Assembly (NCBI GenBank): GCA_910577935.1
Contig: CAJTOT010000020.1
Coordinates: 1-64,000, forward strand
Direction of reading: 5' to 3'
Source: an uncultured Hungatella sp.
GTDB lineage: Bacteria; Bacillota; Clostridia; Lachnospirales; Lachnospiraceae
Length of the DNA stretch: 64,000 nucleotides
Shown piece by piece: positions 7,603-15,782 of the stretch. The position numbers and the translations under genes were made by a program. Position 1 is the first letter of the stretch, and every line of letters starts with the position of its first letter. The notes beneath the pieces were generated by a model. It was not told the origin of the DNA, did not search any database, and worked only from the letters and a program-made list of their open reading frames with translations.

Positions 7603-8435
7603 CAGATCAGTCCCAGATGCTCAAAGCCCTTAAAAAGGCCATCCTTATCCACGTCATCGGTTATATAGTCCGCCATGCTCTTGATCTCCTCTCCCCCGCT
7701 GCCCATAGCCACGCCCACGGCGCAGTACTCCAGCATGGGGATATCGATCTTGGCATCCCCGAAGGCCACCGTGTCCTCCCTTTTCGCCCCCAGATGCTCC
7801 AGGAGCTTTTCGATGGCGTTGGCCTTGGTGATATCCTTCACACCCAGGTCTCCGAACAGGGCCGTCTCCCCGGCGCCTCCCCAGGTTCCGTTCTGCATGT
7901 CGGGAAATTCTCTCCGGGTGTCCAGAAAGTCCTGGTAGCTTCTCAGGATATAGCTGACCTTGTTTAAATCATCCCGGTACAGCTCCCCGCCGAATATCAT
8001 GTCTGGAAATGCCTGACGGACCGTGAGCTTATCGGCCCCCGGCTTTCCCTTCCGCCTGCTGTACTCCTGCATCACAGCCTTTCCCGCCTCCTCGAAGTTC
8101 TCGCTGGCGAACAGGCCGTTGTTGCTCTCCAGATAGAATTCCAGCCCTCTGCCGTGAAGCCAGTCCACGATCCTTCTGGCCTGATCAGCGGTGATCAGCT
8201 GGTGCATCACCACATGGCCGTGATCCTCCACATAGCTTCCGTTGCCCCCGATCATCCCGTCCAGGCCTATGTCCCAGATATTCTGATACACCTCCGCCTT
8301 GCTGCGTCCTGTGCTGATATACACCCGGTGGCCCTTCCCCCTGGCTCTCCGGATGGCCTCTGCTGCCGACTCCGGCAGCCTGCCCTCGTAGTCCACCAGG
8401 GTTCCGTCCACGTCGATAAATATGATTTTTCCCAT
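7602..8435 (-). CDS. Cof-type HAD-IIB family hydrolase
   Basis: A 277-residue cytosolic sugar-phosphate or nucleotide phosphatase of the Cof/YidA subfamily. Motif I is FIDVDGTLVD at residues 5-14 (nucleophile and acid Asp), motif II is YISTGRSKAEV, and motifs III/IV are in AFGDAKIDIPML with the preceding lysine. A large C2 cap separates motifs II and III. The C-terminus ADYITDDVDKDGLFKGFEHL is typical and complete. AGGAGG precedes the ATG. Substrate cannot be predicted. The 3' end abuts a decayed VOC gene. Confidence 0.92.
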   Translation of the reverse strand: MGKIIFIDVDGTLVDYEGRLPESAAEAIRRARGKGHRVYISTGRSKAEVYQNIWDIGLDGMIGGNGSYVEDHGHVVMHQLITADQARRIVDWLHGRGLEFYLESNNGLFASENFEEAGKAVMQEYSRRKGKPGADKLTVRQAFPDMIFGGELYRDDLNKVSYILRSYQDFLDTRREFPDMQNGTWGGAGETALFGDLGVKDITKANAIEKLLEHLGAKREDTVAFGDAKIDIPMLEYCAVGVAMGSGGEEIKSMADYITDDVDKDGLFKGFEHLGLI

Positions 8436-8472
8436 CTCTTCTGTACCTCCTCATATCTTCTCGTATTATAGT

Positions 8473-8500
8473 AATATATTTTTCCTCTGCTCTCTATCAA
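8473..8500 (-). promoter_or_regulatory. Possible promoter of the HAD hydrolase gene
   Basis: Read leftward, TTGATA and TATATT are 16 bases apart, about 40 bases upstream of the start codon. The region is AT-rich so chance matches are possible. Confidence 0.35.
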
Positions 8501-8533
8501 AAAATGGTCCTAAAATATAAATATATGGCCAGA

Positions 8534-9328
8534 TCACCAACCGGTCTCAGCGAAAAACTTTTTTCCGTCCTCGTATCCCTGGCTGATCCGCCTTCTCGCC
8601 CCCTCCACGGAAAAATCCAGAGTTCCTGTCATGAAATCCCCCTGGTCCTCCGACGGGACGAGCTGGGCTATGGCAGCGCCCGGAAAATCCGTCTCGTCTA
8701 TCAGTCCCCGGCCGCTTAAGTGGATCACCAGAAAATCCCTGTAGCCCGCGTTGTACAGAGGCTTCACCGGCACATTATCCCTGAGGCCCCCGTCCAGGTA
8801 CAGGCAGTTGCCGAACTTTATGGGCCCGAAGATTCCCGGAAGCGCCGAGGTGGCCAGAAGGATGGTCTCCATATCCTTCTGAGTCATCCCGGTCATGTTG
8901 ATGTAATCCACCAGGTTCGCCGTGGTGTTGAAACAGGCGGCATAGCATGGCATCTGCCTGGTCTTCAGCTTTTCCACATTCAGCTCCCGGCGTATAATCT
9001 CCACCAGGCCTTCCCTGGTGAACATTCCCTCCTTCAGCATATCCGCCGTCTCCAGAAGCACCCCTCTCTCCGCCATGTCAGCAAGCTTCTCAAGCAATGG
9101 CTTTCTGTCCGATGTCAGGATTTTCTCCGGCGACAAGGACAGCCAGATCCGTTCCGCCGCCTCATAATCCCCCTGGGCAAACAGCGCGCCGTTGAGCCCT
9201 CCCACGGAGGCTCCCGCCACCGCCGCGATCTCTCTCTCCACCCCCCGCTCCCTCATGGCTTTCCACACACCTATCTCATAGGCGCCTTTCCCGCCTCCCC
9301 CTGCCAGGATCAACGCGGTTCCTTTCAT
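8534..9328 (-). CDS. Patatin-like phospholipase family protein
   Basis: A 264-residue serine lipid acyl hydrolase of the patatin family. It opens with the oxyanion-hole motif GGGGKGAYEIG, carries the nucleophile serine in GASVGG near residue 42, and completes the Ser-Asp dyad with DGG near residue 150 (YLDGGLRDNVPV). There is no signal peptide, so it acts on membrane lipids from inside. I choose the ATG at MKGTALIL, ten bases after GGAG and immediately before the first strand; a 23-residue longer reading is possible but has no better ribosome site. It stands alone between the HAD and lipoprotein genes, and its natural substrate is unknown. Confidence 0.9.
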   Translation of the reverse strand: MKGTALILAGGGGKGAYEIGVWKAMRERGVEREIAAVAGASVGGLNGALFAQGDYEAAERIWLSLSPEKILTSDRKPLLEKLADMAERGVLLETADMLKEGMFTREGLVEIIRRELNVEKLKTRQMPCYAACFNTTANLVDYINMTGMTQKDMETILLATSALPGIFGPIKFGNCLYLDGGLRDNVPVKPLYNAGYRDFLVIHLSGRGLIDETDFPGAAIAQLVPSEDQGDFMTGTLDFSVEGARRRISQGYEDGKKFFAETGW

Positions 9329-9460
9329 AAACTTATAGCTCCTTTCCATTGCCTTTCTTTTTCGGACATCCCAGGACTCCCAAATCACGTCCTGCACAGC
9401 CTGTTAATATAATATCTTATGACGCTGCAAATAAAAAGGGGATATAGACAAATAATTATA

Positions 9461-9489
9461 TTTACAAAACGCTAAAAAGTTGTTAAAAT
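9461..9489 (+). promoter_or_regulatory. Probable promoter of the SGNH-like lipoprotein gene
   Basis: TTTACA and TAAAAT are separated by 17 bases, placing a start of transcription about 47 bases before the ATG. Confidence 0.45.
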
Positions 9490-9542
9490 TAAGATATCAC
9501 ATAAGTTTACCCATATTTGATCGCACATAATGGAGGCTCACC

Positions 9543-10355
9543 ATGAAAAAAAGTGACAAACTGTTATCTCTTCTTCTTATCGCCGCATTGCTCGGATGCA
9601 GCACTTCTTGTAAAAAGGCCAACCCAATTCCTGTCATGGATTTTCAGGAAAAAGTGGAATGGAAGTCACCGGACCCTGCCGTTGGCCAAAAGCCAAAGAT
9701 TCTCTTTGTAGGAAACAGTCACACCTATTACAACAACCTCTCCACCATGTTTGTAAACATTGTCGATGCCTCCGGCCACAAGTGCAGTGTCCGGGAACTG
9801 TCCTCGGGATACTATACCCTGAAGCAGTTTGCAGACACGGAAAACCAGGGCGGCAAACTGCTGGATAAAACTCTGACAGAGCAGTCCTGGGACTTTGTCA
9901 TACTTCAGGAGCACACCACCAGTTCTCTCTCCTCCGTGGCCGAAGAGGAGATGTATCCCCCCTCCCGGCTTCTTGACGAGAAGATCAAGAAGGCCGGCGG
10001 CCAGACCGCCTTCCTCATGACCTGGACTCCCAAAAAAGGCATAAAGGGGCAGAAGCCTGAGCAGGTTCAGTCCGACATAGCCGGCACCTACATGACCATC
10101 GCCGAGGAGCTGAACGATCTGGTGATACCTGCCGGGTTCAGTTTCATGCGGTGCTCTGAGCTGTACCCCGATATCGAGCTGTGGGACCCTGACGGACAGC
10201 ACCCCTCCCTGGAAGGCTCCTACCTGGCTGCCTGCACCATCTATGCCATCATCTTCCAGGAATCGCCGGAAAACTGTTCTTACACCAGCGACCTTGATCA
10301 GGAACTGGCACTGAAGCTGCAGTCAATCGCGGCCGACACCGTGCTGGACAAATAG
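9543..10355 (+). CDS. SGNH/GDSL-hydrolase-like lipoprotein
   Basis: A 270-residue surface lipoprotein: charged start, hydrophobic core, then LLGC with Cys19 as the likely lipidated residue. The mature part starts with KILFVGNSHTYYNNL, an SGNH block I (nucleophile Ser in GNSHT), and ends with DGQHPSLEGSYLAA, the block V Asp-x-x-His. The strictly typical block III Asn is not obvious. The family hydrolyses esters, often on carbohydrates or lipids; which bond is cut here is unknown. It is a single-gene unit with its own promoter and a perfect terminator. Confidence 0.8.
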   Translation: MKKSDKLLSLLLIAALLGCSTSCKKANPIPVMDFQEKVEWKSPDPAVGQKPKILFVGNSHTYYNNLSTMFVNIVDASGHKCSVRELSSGYYTLKQFADTENQGGKLLDKTLTEQSWDFVILQEHTTSSLSSVAEEEMYPPSRLLDEKIKKAGGQTAFLMTWTPKKGIKGQKPEQVQSDIAGTYMTIAEELNDLVIPAGFSFMRCSELYPDIELWDPDGQHPSLEGSYLAACTIYAIIFQESPENCSYTSDLDQELALKLQSIAADTVLDK

Positions 10356-10376
10356 CGGTCAGATAACCGCCAACAC

Positions 10377-10414
10377 AGAGGGCTGCCGGAAATCCCCCTT
10401 TCCGGCAGCCCTCT
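10377..10414. terminator. Strong intrinsic terminator
   Basis: A perfect 16-base stem (AGAGGGCTGCCGGAAA and its complement) with a 6-base loop (TCCCCC) lies 21 bases after the lipoprotein stop. It also faces the end of the convergent coiled-coil gene. The following T-tract is poor, but stem stability is high. Confidence 0.8.
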
Positions 10415-10435
10415 CGTGCTGTATTTATGTTTCTT

Positions 10436-11308
10436 CTATGTTCTTCTCAGAAGTTCCGGCTGTTCTTCCCGGAAAGTCCCCGTCTCCTCTGACATGGGCT
10501 GCGCGCTCTCCGCCTGGGCATCTCCGGCCTCCGTTCCCCGAAACAGCCCTGCTCCCTCCGGGACGGTTCTGCCGGCCCCCTGGAGCTGTCCCGCCTGGGA
10601 CGCCACAGCCTGGTAAACCGCGCGGCCTCTCACCCGGGCGGCCTGCTCATCGACCCTCTCCAGGTTCGCCGCGGTGATGACTTCTCCTTCATTGTCCCCA
10701 TCCATCTCCCGGACAGGCCGCTTGTAGATGATCCCCGCCTCCTTCGCCCAGTAGCGCTGTTTCTGCTCCTCCTGCCTCCGCTTGGCCTTGAAGTACTCAT
10801 CCTCCTCGCGCTCTTTCTCCCGTCTCTCTTTATTTATCCTTTCTCTCTCCTTTTTCTCCCGCTCTTTTCTCTGCTTTCTGGCAATCTCCCTCTGCCTCTT
10901 TTCCTTTTCCGCCAGACTGGGTTTTCTTCTGATTACAGGGGCGGCTATCTCCTCCGCCGCCTTGGTCTGGGCCATGCGCATAATCTTGGTGTCAACGTCC
11001 TCGTCTTTAGACGCCGCTATCTCCGCCATCTTCTCCGTCTTGACCCGCTCCGCCTCCTCTTTGGTCCTGCACTGCTTCAGCCTCTTCTCATAGGCTTCTC
11101 TCTCCCGCTCTATGGCTACGGCCTCTCTGTACAGCTGCGGCGCGTACCTTCTGAGAAACTCTTTTTCAGAGGCGGTGAGGCGGGCGCCCGCTCTCAGCTT
11201 CCGCTTGATCCTCTCCAGCTTTCTGCGTATCACCGCCTGGTTCTTGTCTGTCTTATTGGACGACAGCAGCTTTATCGTTCCCGGATTGGCGCCATTTACC
11301 AGCTTCAT
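10436..11308 (-). CDS. Hypothetical highly charged coiled-coil protein
   Basis: I do not recognise this 290-residue protein. Residues about 1-30 are basic and polar. Residues 30-205 are dominated by Lys, Arg and Glu in heptad-like runs (for example RKQRKEREKKERERINKERR), predicting a long helical coiled coil. Residues 215-290 are Ala/Gln/Gly/Glu-rich and probably disordered. There is no signal peptide, membrane segment or known catalytic motif. GGGGGTGAG precedes the ATG. It is 70 bases downstream of pxpA and could be read with the 5-oxoprolinase operon, although no functional link is evident. Confidence 0.75.
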   Translation of the reverse strand: MKLVNGANPGTIKLLSSNKTDKNQAVIRRKLERIKRKLRAGARLTASEKEFLRRYAPQLYREAVAIEREREAYEKRLKQCRTKEEAERVKTEKMAEIAASKDEDVDTKIMRMAQTKAAEEIAAPVIRRKPSLAEKEKRQREIARKQRKEREKKERERINKERREKEREEDEYFKAKRRQEEQKQRYWAKEAGIIYKRPVREMDGDNEGEVITAANLERVDEQAARVRGRAVYQAVASQAGQLQGAGRTVPEGAGLFRGTEAGDAQAESAQPMSEETGTFREEQPELLRRT

Positions 11309-11378
11309 ATTCTCACCCCCGTGTAGGATATATCCACGAAATGTTCCTATATGAAGTATTTCGACTCAAACGCCCATA

Positions 11379-12149
11379 TCATAAGTCCAGAGAAGCCAGG
11401 GGGCAGATCTCTATTCCTTCCCTGTCAAAAGCCTGACGGATCTTTTCCACAAAGGCCAGGGCCTTCGCCCCGTCCCCGTGGACGCAGACAGAATCCGCCC
11501 GGATAGCTATATCCTTTCCCGTAACCGCCGTCACCCTTCTCTCCTTCACCATCCGCGCCACGCGGCTGATGGCCTCCTCCTCGTCCGTGATCATGGCTCC
11601 CTCTTTCCTCCGGTCCACCAGGGTGCCGTCCTCCTCATATCCCCTGTCGGCAAACACCTCCTGAGCCACGGGAAGCCCCATATCCATGGCCGCCTTCGCC
11701 AGCTGTCCCCCGGACAGCGCCAGGACGATAAGCTGTGGGTCAAACTCCCTGATGCCCTCACAGATGGCGCGGGACAGCTGATAGTCCTTCGCCGCCATGT
11801 TGTACAGCGCGCCGTGAGGCTTCACGTGCTGCAGCTCTGTCCCACAGGCTTTGCAGAATCCATACAGCGCCCCCAGCTGGTACAGAACATAAGCCTTGGC
11901 CTCCCCTGGCGTCACGCTCATGTTCCTCCTCCCAAAGCCCATCAGGTCCGGAAAGCCCGGGTGGGCTCCCACCCTGACTCCCGCATCCCTGGCCAGGGAC
12001 ACCGTCTTCTCCATGACCACCGGGTCTGAAGCGTGATACCCGCAGGCCACGTTGGCAGAAGAAATCAGGGGTATCACCTTGTCATCCATCCCCAGGGCAT
12101 ACCGCCCGAAGCTCTCTCCCAAGTCACTGTTCAAGTCCACACGATACAT
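11379..12149 (-). CDS. pxpA: 5-oxoprolinase subunit A (LamB/YcsF family)
   Basis: With PxpB and PxpC this subunit catalyses ATP-dependent opening of 5-oxo-L-proline (pyroglutamate) to glutamate. The 256-residue protein opens with the family hallmark VDLNSDLGESFGRY and contains SSANVACGYHASDP and the HVKPHGALYN segment. I start at the ATG of MYRVDLNSD, which matches the family and follows AAGGTG by 8 bases. A GTG three codons earlier overlaps the accC stop. It is the last of six tightly spaced genes (transporter, pxpB, pxpC, accB, accC, pxpA). Confidence 0.94.
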   Translation of the reverse strand: MYRVDLNSDLGESFGRYALGMDDKVIPLISSANVACGYHASDPVVMEKTVSLARDAGVRVGAHPGFPDLMGFGRRNMSVTPGEAKAYVLYQLGALYGFCKACGTELQHVKPHGALYNMAAKDYQLSRAICEGIREFDPQLIVLALSGGQLAKAAMDMGLPVAQEVFADRGYEEDGTLVDRRKEGAMITDEEEAISRVARMVKERRVTAVTGKDIAIRADSVCVHGDGAKALAFVEKIRQAFDREGIEICPLASLDL

Positions 12150-12154
12150 CTGTC

Positions 12155-13513
12155 TCACACCTTTCTGTTGCCCTTCATCATCTTCTCGATAAAGCCCGTG
12201 TCCGCCCGCCCCTCGCGAAACACCGGATGCCTCATGATCTGGTACTGAAAATCCAGGTTTGTCTTCACCCCCATGATCAGCATCTCATCCAGGGCGCACA
12301 GCATCTTCCTGATGGCGGACGCCCTGTCCGGAGCGTGGACGATGACCTTTGCGATCATGGAATCGTACTCTGACGGAATCCTGTATCCTGTGTAGAGCCC
12401 TGTATCCACCCGGACCCCGTTGCCTGCCGGCAGGTGCATGTGTTCCACCACTCCGGGACTGGGCATAAAATTCATCTCCGGTATCTCCGCATTGATTCTG
12501 CACTCGATGGCGTGGCCTCTCGGGATCACTTCCTCCTGGACAAAGCTCAAAGGCTCCCCCATGGCAACCCGGATCTGTTCGATGATCAGATCTGTGCCCG
12601 TGACCATCTCCGTGACCCCGTGCTCCACCTGGATTCTCGTATTCATCTCCATAAAATAAAAGCCGCCCCGAGGGTCCACGATAAACTCGATGGTCCCCGC
12701 GTTAGTATACCCCACGGTTTTCGCCGCCAGAACCGCATACCGGCTCATGGCCTGCCTGGTCTCCTCCGAGACCGCCGGGGACGGGGACTCCTCGATGAGC
12801 TTCTGGTGATTCCTCTGCACCGAGCAGTCCCTGTCCCCAAGGGCCACCACGGCGCCGTGGGTGTCGGCCATGATCTGGACCTCCACATGGCGGGGATTCT
12901 CCACAAACTTCTCGATGTACATGGTGTCGTCGCCGAAGGCGTTGGCCGACTCCCTCTGGGCCAGGTTAAACTGCTCCTCAAACTCCGCTTCCGACCTTGC
13001 CACGCGCATCCCCTTTCCGCCGCCGCCGGAGGAGGCCTTGATGATCACCGGATATCCGATGTCTCCCGCCAGCTGCCGCCCGGCCTCCGCCTCGTACACA
13101 GGCTCCTTGGTCCCCGGCACCACCGGTATCCCCGCCTCCATCATGGTCTTTCTGGCCTGAGCTTTGTTGCCCATCTTATCGATGACATCAGCCTCCGGCC
13201 CGATAAAGGCGATGCCGTTCTCCTGGCATTTCCGGACAAATGTGCTGTTTTCCGACAAAAAGCCGAAGCCGGGGTGGATAGCGTCCGCCTCCACGTTCAT
13301 AGCCGCCGTGATGATCCGGTCCATATTCAGATAGCTGTTTTTTGCCGGCCCCTCGCCGATGCAGATTCTCTGGTCTGCCAGCTGGACGTGAAGGCTGTTC
13401 TGATCCTCTTTTGAGTAGATTGCCACGCTGCGGATGCCCATGTTCCGGCATGCCCTGATGATCCGCACGGCTATCTCGCCCCGGTTGGCGATCAAGATTT
13501 TCTGAAATCCCAT
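12155..13513 (-). CDS. accC: Biotin carboxylase, AccC type
   Basis: ATP-dependent carboxylation of the biotin on its carrier protein. The 452-residue length and domain order (N-terminal Rossmann-like, ATP-grasp, C-terminal carboxylase domain) are canonical. Visible motifs are the glycine-rich lid KASSGGGGKGMR, the catalytic MEMNTRIQVEH segment and the N-terminal ILIANRGEIAVRIIRA. It lies between accB and pxpA. No carboxyltransferase accA/accD is in the window, so this may be either the only AccBC pair serving fatty-acid synthesis or a dedicated pair working with the 5-oxoprolinase subunits, which are themselves distant relatives of biotin-dependent enzymes. Confidence 0.95.
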   Translation of the reverse strand: MGFQKILIANRGEIAVRIIRACRNMGIRSVAIYSKEDQNSLHVQLADQRICIGEGPAKNSYLNMDRIITAAMNVEADAIHPGFGFLSENSTFVRKCQENGIAFIGPEADVIDKMGNKAQARKTMMEAGIPVVPGTKEPVYEAEAGRQLAGDIGYPVIIKASSGGGGKGMRVARSEAEFEEQFNLAQRESANAFGDDTMYIEKFVENPRHVEVQIMADTHGAVVALGDRDCSVQRNHQKLIEESPSPAVSEETRQAMSRYAVLAAKTVGYTNAGTIEFIVDPRGGFYFMEMNTRIQVEHGVTEMVTGTDLIIEQIRVAMGEPLSFVQEEVIPRGHAIECRINAEIPEMNFMPSPGVVEHMHLPAGNGVRVDTGLYTGYRIPSEYDSMIAKVIVHAPDRASAIRKMLCALDEMLIMGVKTNLDFQYQIMRHPVFREGRADTGFIEKMMKGNRKV

Positions 13514-13525
13514 GGCAGACCTCCT

Positions 13526-13972
13526 CTACAGACGTTTCACGCGGAATAATGGCTGGCCGTACTCCACCTTCTGTTCATTGCTGACCAAAATCGCCTCGAT
13601 CTCACAATCCCACTCGCACTGGATCTCGTTCATCAGCTTCATGGCCTCCAGGATGCACACGGTCTGTCCCCGCTTCACCCTGTCCCCCACCCTCACATAG
13701 GCGGGAACGTCAGGCGCCGAAGCCGAGTAGAAGGTTCCCACAATGGGGGAAGTGATAAACAGCTTCTCCTCCTCCTCTGTATTCTCCAACGCCTTCTCCT
13801 GGGCCCCCGCCATGGCCTGGAACGGATGAGGGAAGGCCGCTCCTCCCGCCACCACCGGAGGATTGTCCAGCTTGCTCATGGTGATCTTCACGCTGTCGTC
13901 TTTATAAGTAAACTGTTTCAGAGATGAATTCTCGATAATCTTAACTAACCCCTCTATCTTCTCCAAATCCAT
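13526..13972 (-). CDS. accB: Biotin carboxyl carrier protein, AccB type
   Basis: A 148-residue carrier. The N-terminal 45 residues form the usual helical region (DLEKIEGLVKIIENSS). A short acidic and alanine/proline-rich linker follows, then the lipoyl/biotinyl domain from about residue 70 with the biotinylated lysine in CILEAMKLMNEI. Length is slightly short of E. coli AccB (156). The gene is 12 bases upstream of accC and 24 bases downstream of pxpC, so the pair is embedded inside the 5-oxoprolinase operon. AAGGAG lies 11 bases before the ATG. Confidence 0.94.
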   Translation of the reverse strand: MDLEKIEGLVKIIENSSLKQFTYKDDSVKITMSKLDNPPVVAGGAAFPHPFQAMAGAQEKALENTEEEEKLFITSPIVGTFYSASAPDVPAYVRVGDRVKRGQTVCILEAMKLMNEIQCEWDCEIEAILVSNEQKVEYGQPLFRVKRL

Positions 13973-13996
13973 TTTCCATCGCTCCTTTTCATTGTA

Positions 13997-15004
13997 CTAT
14001 ATGGTAAAAAGCCTGGTGAGCCTCTTTGCCGCCAGACGGCACTCCAGCACTTCCTTACACGGCTGATGAATCTTCTTGCGCATCCTGTCCAGCTCCTTCA
14101 CCTCGTCCATGTACAGCTTCTGGGCCTCCTGGACGGAGATGGCCTGGAACCGGATTCTGTGGTCGGTCTTTCTCTGAACCAGCTTTGGAATATCCACCGT
14201 TGCCACCGTGGCGATCTTGGCATAGCCGCCGGTTGTCTGCCGGTCCGCCAGGAGAATAATGGGCTTTCCGTGGGAAGGCACCTGAATGGAACCGAAGGCG
14301 ATTCCGTCAGAGATAATATCCGATGTCTCCTTATGCGCGATAAAAGGCCCGTCCAGGCGGCATCCCATCCTGTCAAAATCGCTGGTGACAACGTATTCGC
14401 TGTTTAAAAATGTCTTGATCCCCTGTCTGCTGAAGCGGTCCTCCTGTGGTCCCATAACCACCCTGAGGAGCGCTTCCTCCTGGTCAAACTCGTCTAAGTC
14501 CAGGTTCCTGGACAGGAAAAAGGGAAGATAAGGCCGTTTTATCCGGAAATTGATGTAGTCTCCCGCCTCCAGCTTTCTGCCCTTGAAGCCCCCGATATGG
14601 CTCTTGAGATTCGTGCACCTGCTTCCCATAACCACGGGAATCCCCAGGTATCCGGAAAACGCCACATACCCACGGGTTCCCGTCCTGGCGCTTCCGAATT
14701 TCAGAATATCTCCCTTTTTCATATAGATCGCCGTGTACATGGGAGCCGGCTCATCATTTATGGTGGGCTGGAAATCCCCCCCCGTGATGGCGATAATGGA
14801 GGTGGCGGTAAATTCCAGGGTGGGACCGATGAGGGTAAACTCCAGAACCGCCTCGTTTTCCGGGTTATCCAGAAGAAGATTGGCAATCCGGAAAGAACGC
14901 ACGTCCATAACGCCGGACACGCCGAAGCCCTGGCTCTGATACCCGGTACGCCCTAAGTCCTGCACCGTAGTCAGCATACCGCCCTTTAATATGCGAATTC
15001 CCAT
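13997..15004 (-). CDS. pxpC: 5-oxoprolinase subunit C (biotin-dependent carboxyltransferase-like family, KipA)
   Basis: A 335-residue subunit of the prokaryotic 5-oxoprolinase. It carries the family's opening ILKGGMLTTVQDLGRTGYQSQG and the internal ADRQTTGGYAKIATV segment. The family was originally named after allophanate hydrolase subunit 2 or Bacillus KipA, which with KipI also affects the sporulation kinase KinA. Start ATG is one base after the pxpB stop, with GGAG placed inside the pxpB tail; a longer start 18 bases upstream lacks a ribosome site. Acts in the cytoplasm as a complex with PxpB. Confidence 0.94.
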   Translation of the reverse strand: MGIRILKGGMLTTVQDLGRTGYQSQGFGVSGVMDVRSFRIANLLLDNPENEAVLEFTLIGPTLEFTATSIIAITGGDFQPTINDEPAPMYTAIYMKKGDILKFGSARTGTRGYVAFSGYLGIPVVMGSRCTNLKSHIGGFKGRKLEAGDYINFRIKRPYLPFFLSRNLDLDEFDQEEALLRVVMGPQEDRFSRQGIKTFLNSEYVVTSDFDRMGCRLDGPFIAHKETSDIISDGIAFGSIQVPSHGKPIILLADRQTTGGYAKIATVATVDIPKLVQRKTDHRIRFQAISVQEAQKLYMDEVKELDRMRKKIHQPCKEVLECRLAAKRLTRLFTI

Positions 15005-15005
15005 C

Positions 15006-15734
15006 TCACATCTCTCCTTCATGGATTATACATTGATACTCGTCTCTCTCTGCCAGCTCCCTGATACGCAGAAACTCCGCCTCCTCCACGGGGATGAACC
15101 GGATATAGTCCCCGGCCTCCACCAGGATAGGGTTCTTGCGCTCCGGATCATAAGTCTTCACCGGAGTCATGCCCATGAGCTGCCAGCCTCCCGGCGAGTC
15201 CATAGGGTAGATTCCCGTCTGGGAGCCTCCTATCCCAACACTCCCCGCGCTGATCTTCAGCCGCGGGTTGGCGAGGCGGGGGGTGTGAATCCTCTCATCC
15301 AGGCCGCCCAGGTAGCAAAAGCCGGGAAGAAATCCCAGCATATAAATCAGATAATCCCGGGAGGAGTGAATCTCGATGACCTCCCTCTCTGTCAGCCCGG
15401 AATGGGCAGTGATGGTCTCCATATCCGGCCCATACTGCCCTCCGTAGCACACGGGAATCTCAAAAACCCTCTTTCTCTGGGTCCCGCCTTTTAAATCCAT
15501 TTTCGCCAGAGCCTCCATCCGCTTCTGCATCTTCTCAAAAGAGATGATCCTCGGATCATAGTTGATCAGCAGCGAACAGAAAGCCGGAATCATGTCCACC
15601 ACACCCTCGATCTGCTGATCCTTCATCAGCTGCACGATGGTGGTAATTCTGCGGTTGATCTCCTCATTGATCTCGTTGCCGAACTCAATGAGGAGGGAGG
15701 AATCTCCAGCCGCCGCAATCCTGATATTCTGCAT
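15006..15734 (-). CDS. pxpB: 5-oxoprolinase subunit B (allophanate hydrolase subunit 1-like, KipI)
   Basis: A 242-residue partner of PxpC. The N-terminal domain (AAGDSSLLIEFGNEINEEIN) and the cyclophilin-like C-terminal domain (YMLGFLPGFCYLGGL, then SVGIGGSQTGIYPMDSPGGW) are conserved family signatures. GGGGAGG precedes the ATG by 5 bases. It follows the transporter gene at 48 bases and almost overlaps pxpC, so the subunits are produced together. Confidence 0.94.
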   Translation of the reverse strand: MQNIRIAAAGDSSLLIEFGNEINEEINRRITTIVQLMKDQQIEGVVDMIPAFCSLLINYDPRIISFEKMQKRMEALAKMDLKGGTQRKRVFEIPVCYGGQYGPDMETITAHSGLTEREVIEIHSSRDYLIYMLGFLPGFCYLGGLDERIHTPRLANPRLKISAGSVGIGGSQTGIYPMDSPGGWQLMGMTPVKTYDPERKNPILVEAGDYIRFIPVEEAEFLRIRELAERDEYQCIIHEGEM

Positions 15735-15782
15735 GGTAACCTCCCCCTGCTCTTCTTTATAAGAAGCTTGATAATCTTTTCT

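Noticed and set aside
12434..13414. 326-codon plus-strand frame opposite accC
   Set aside because: His/Arg-rich antisense shadow of a strongly conserved enzyme; no start signal or family features.
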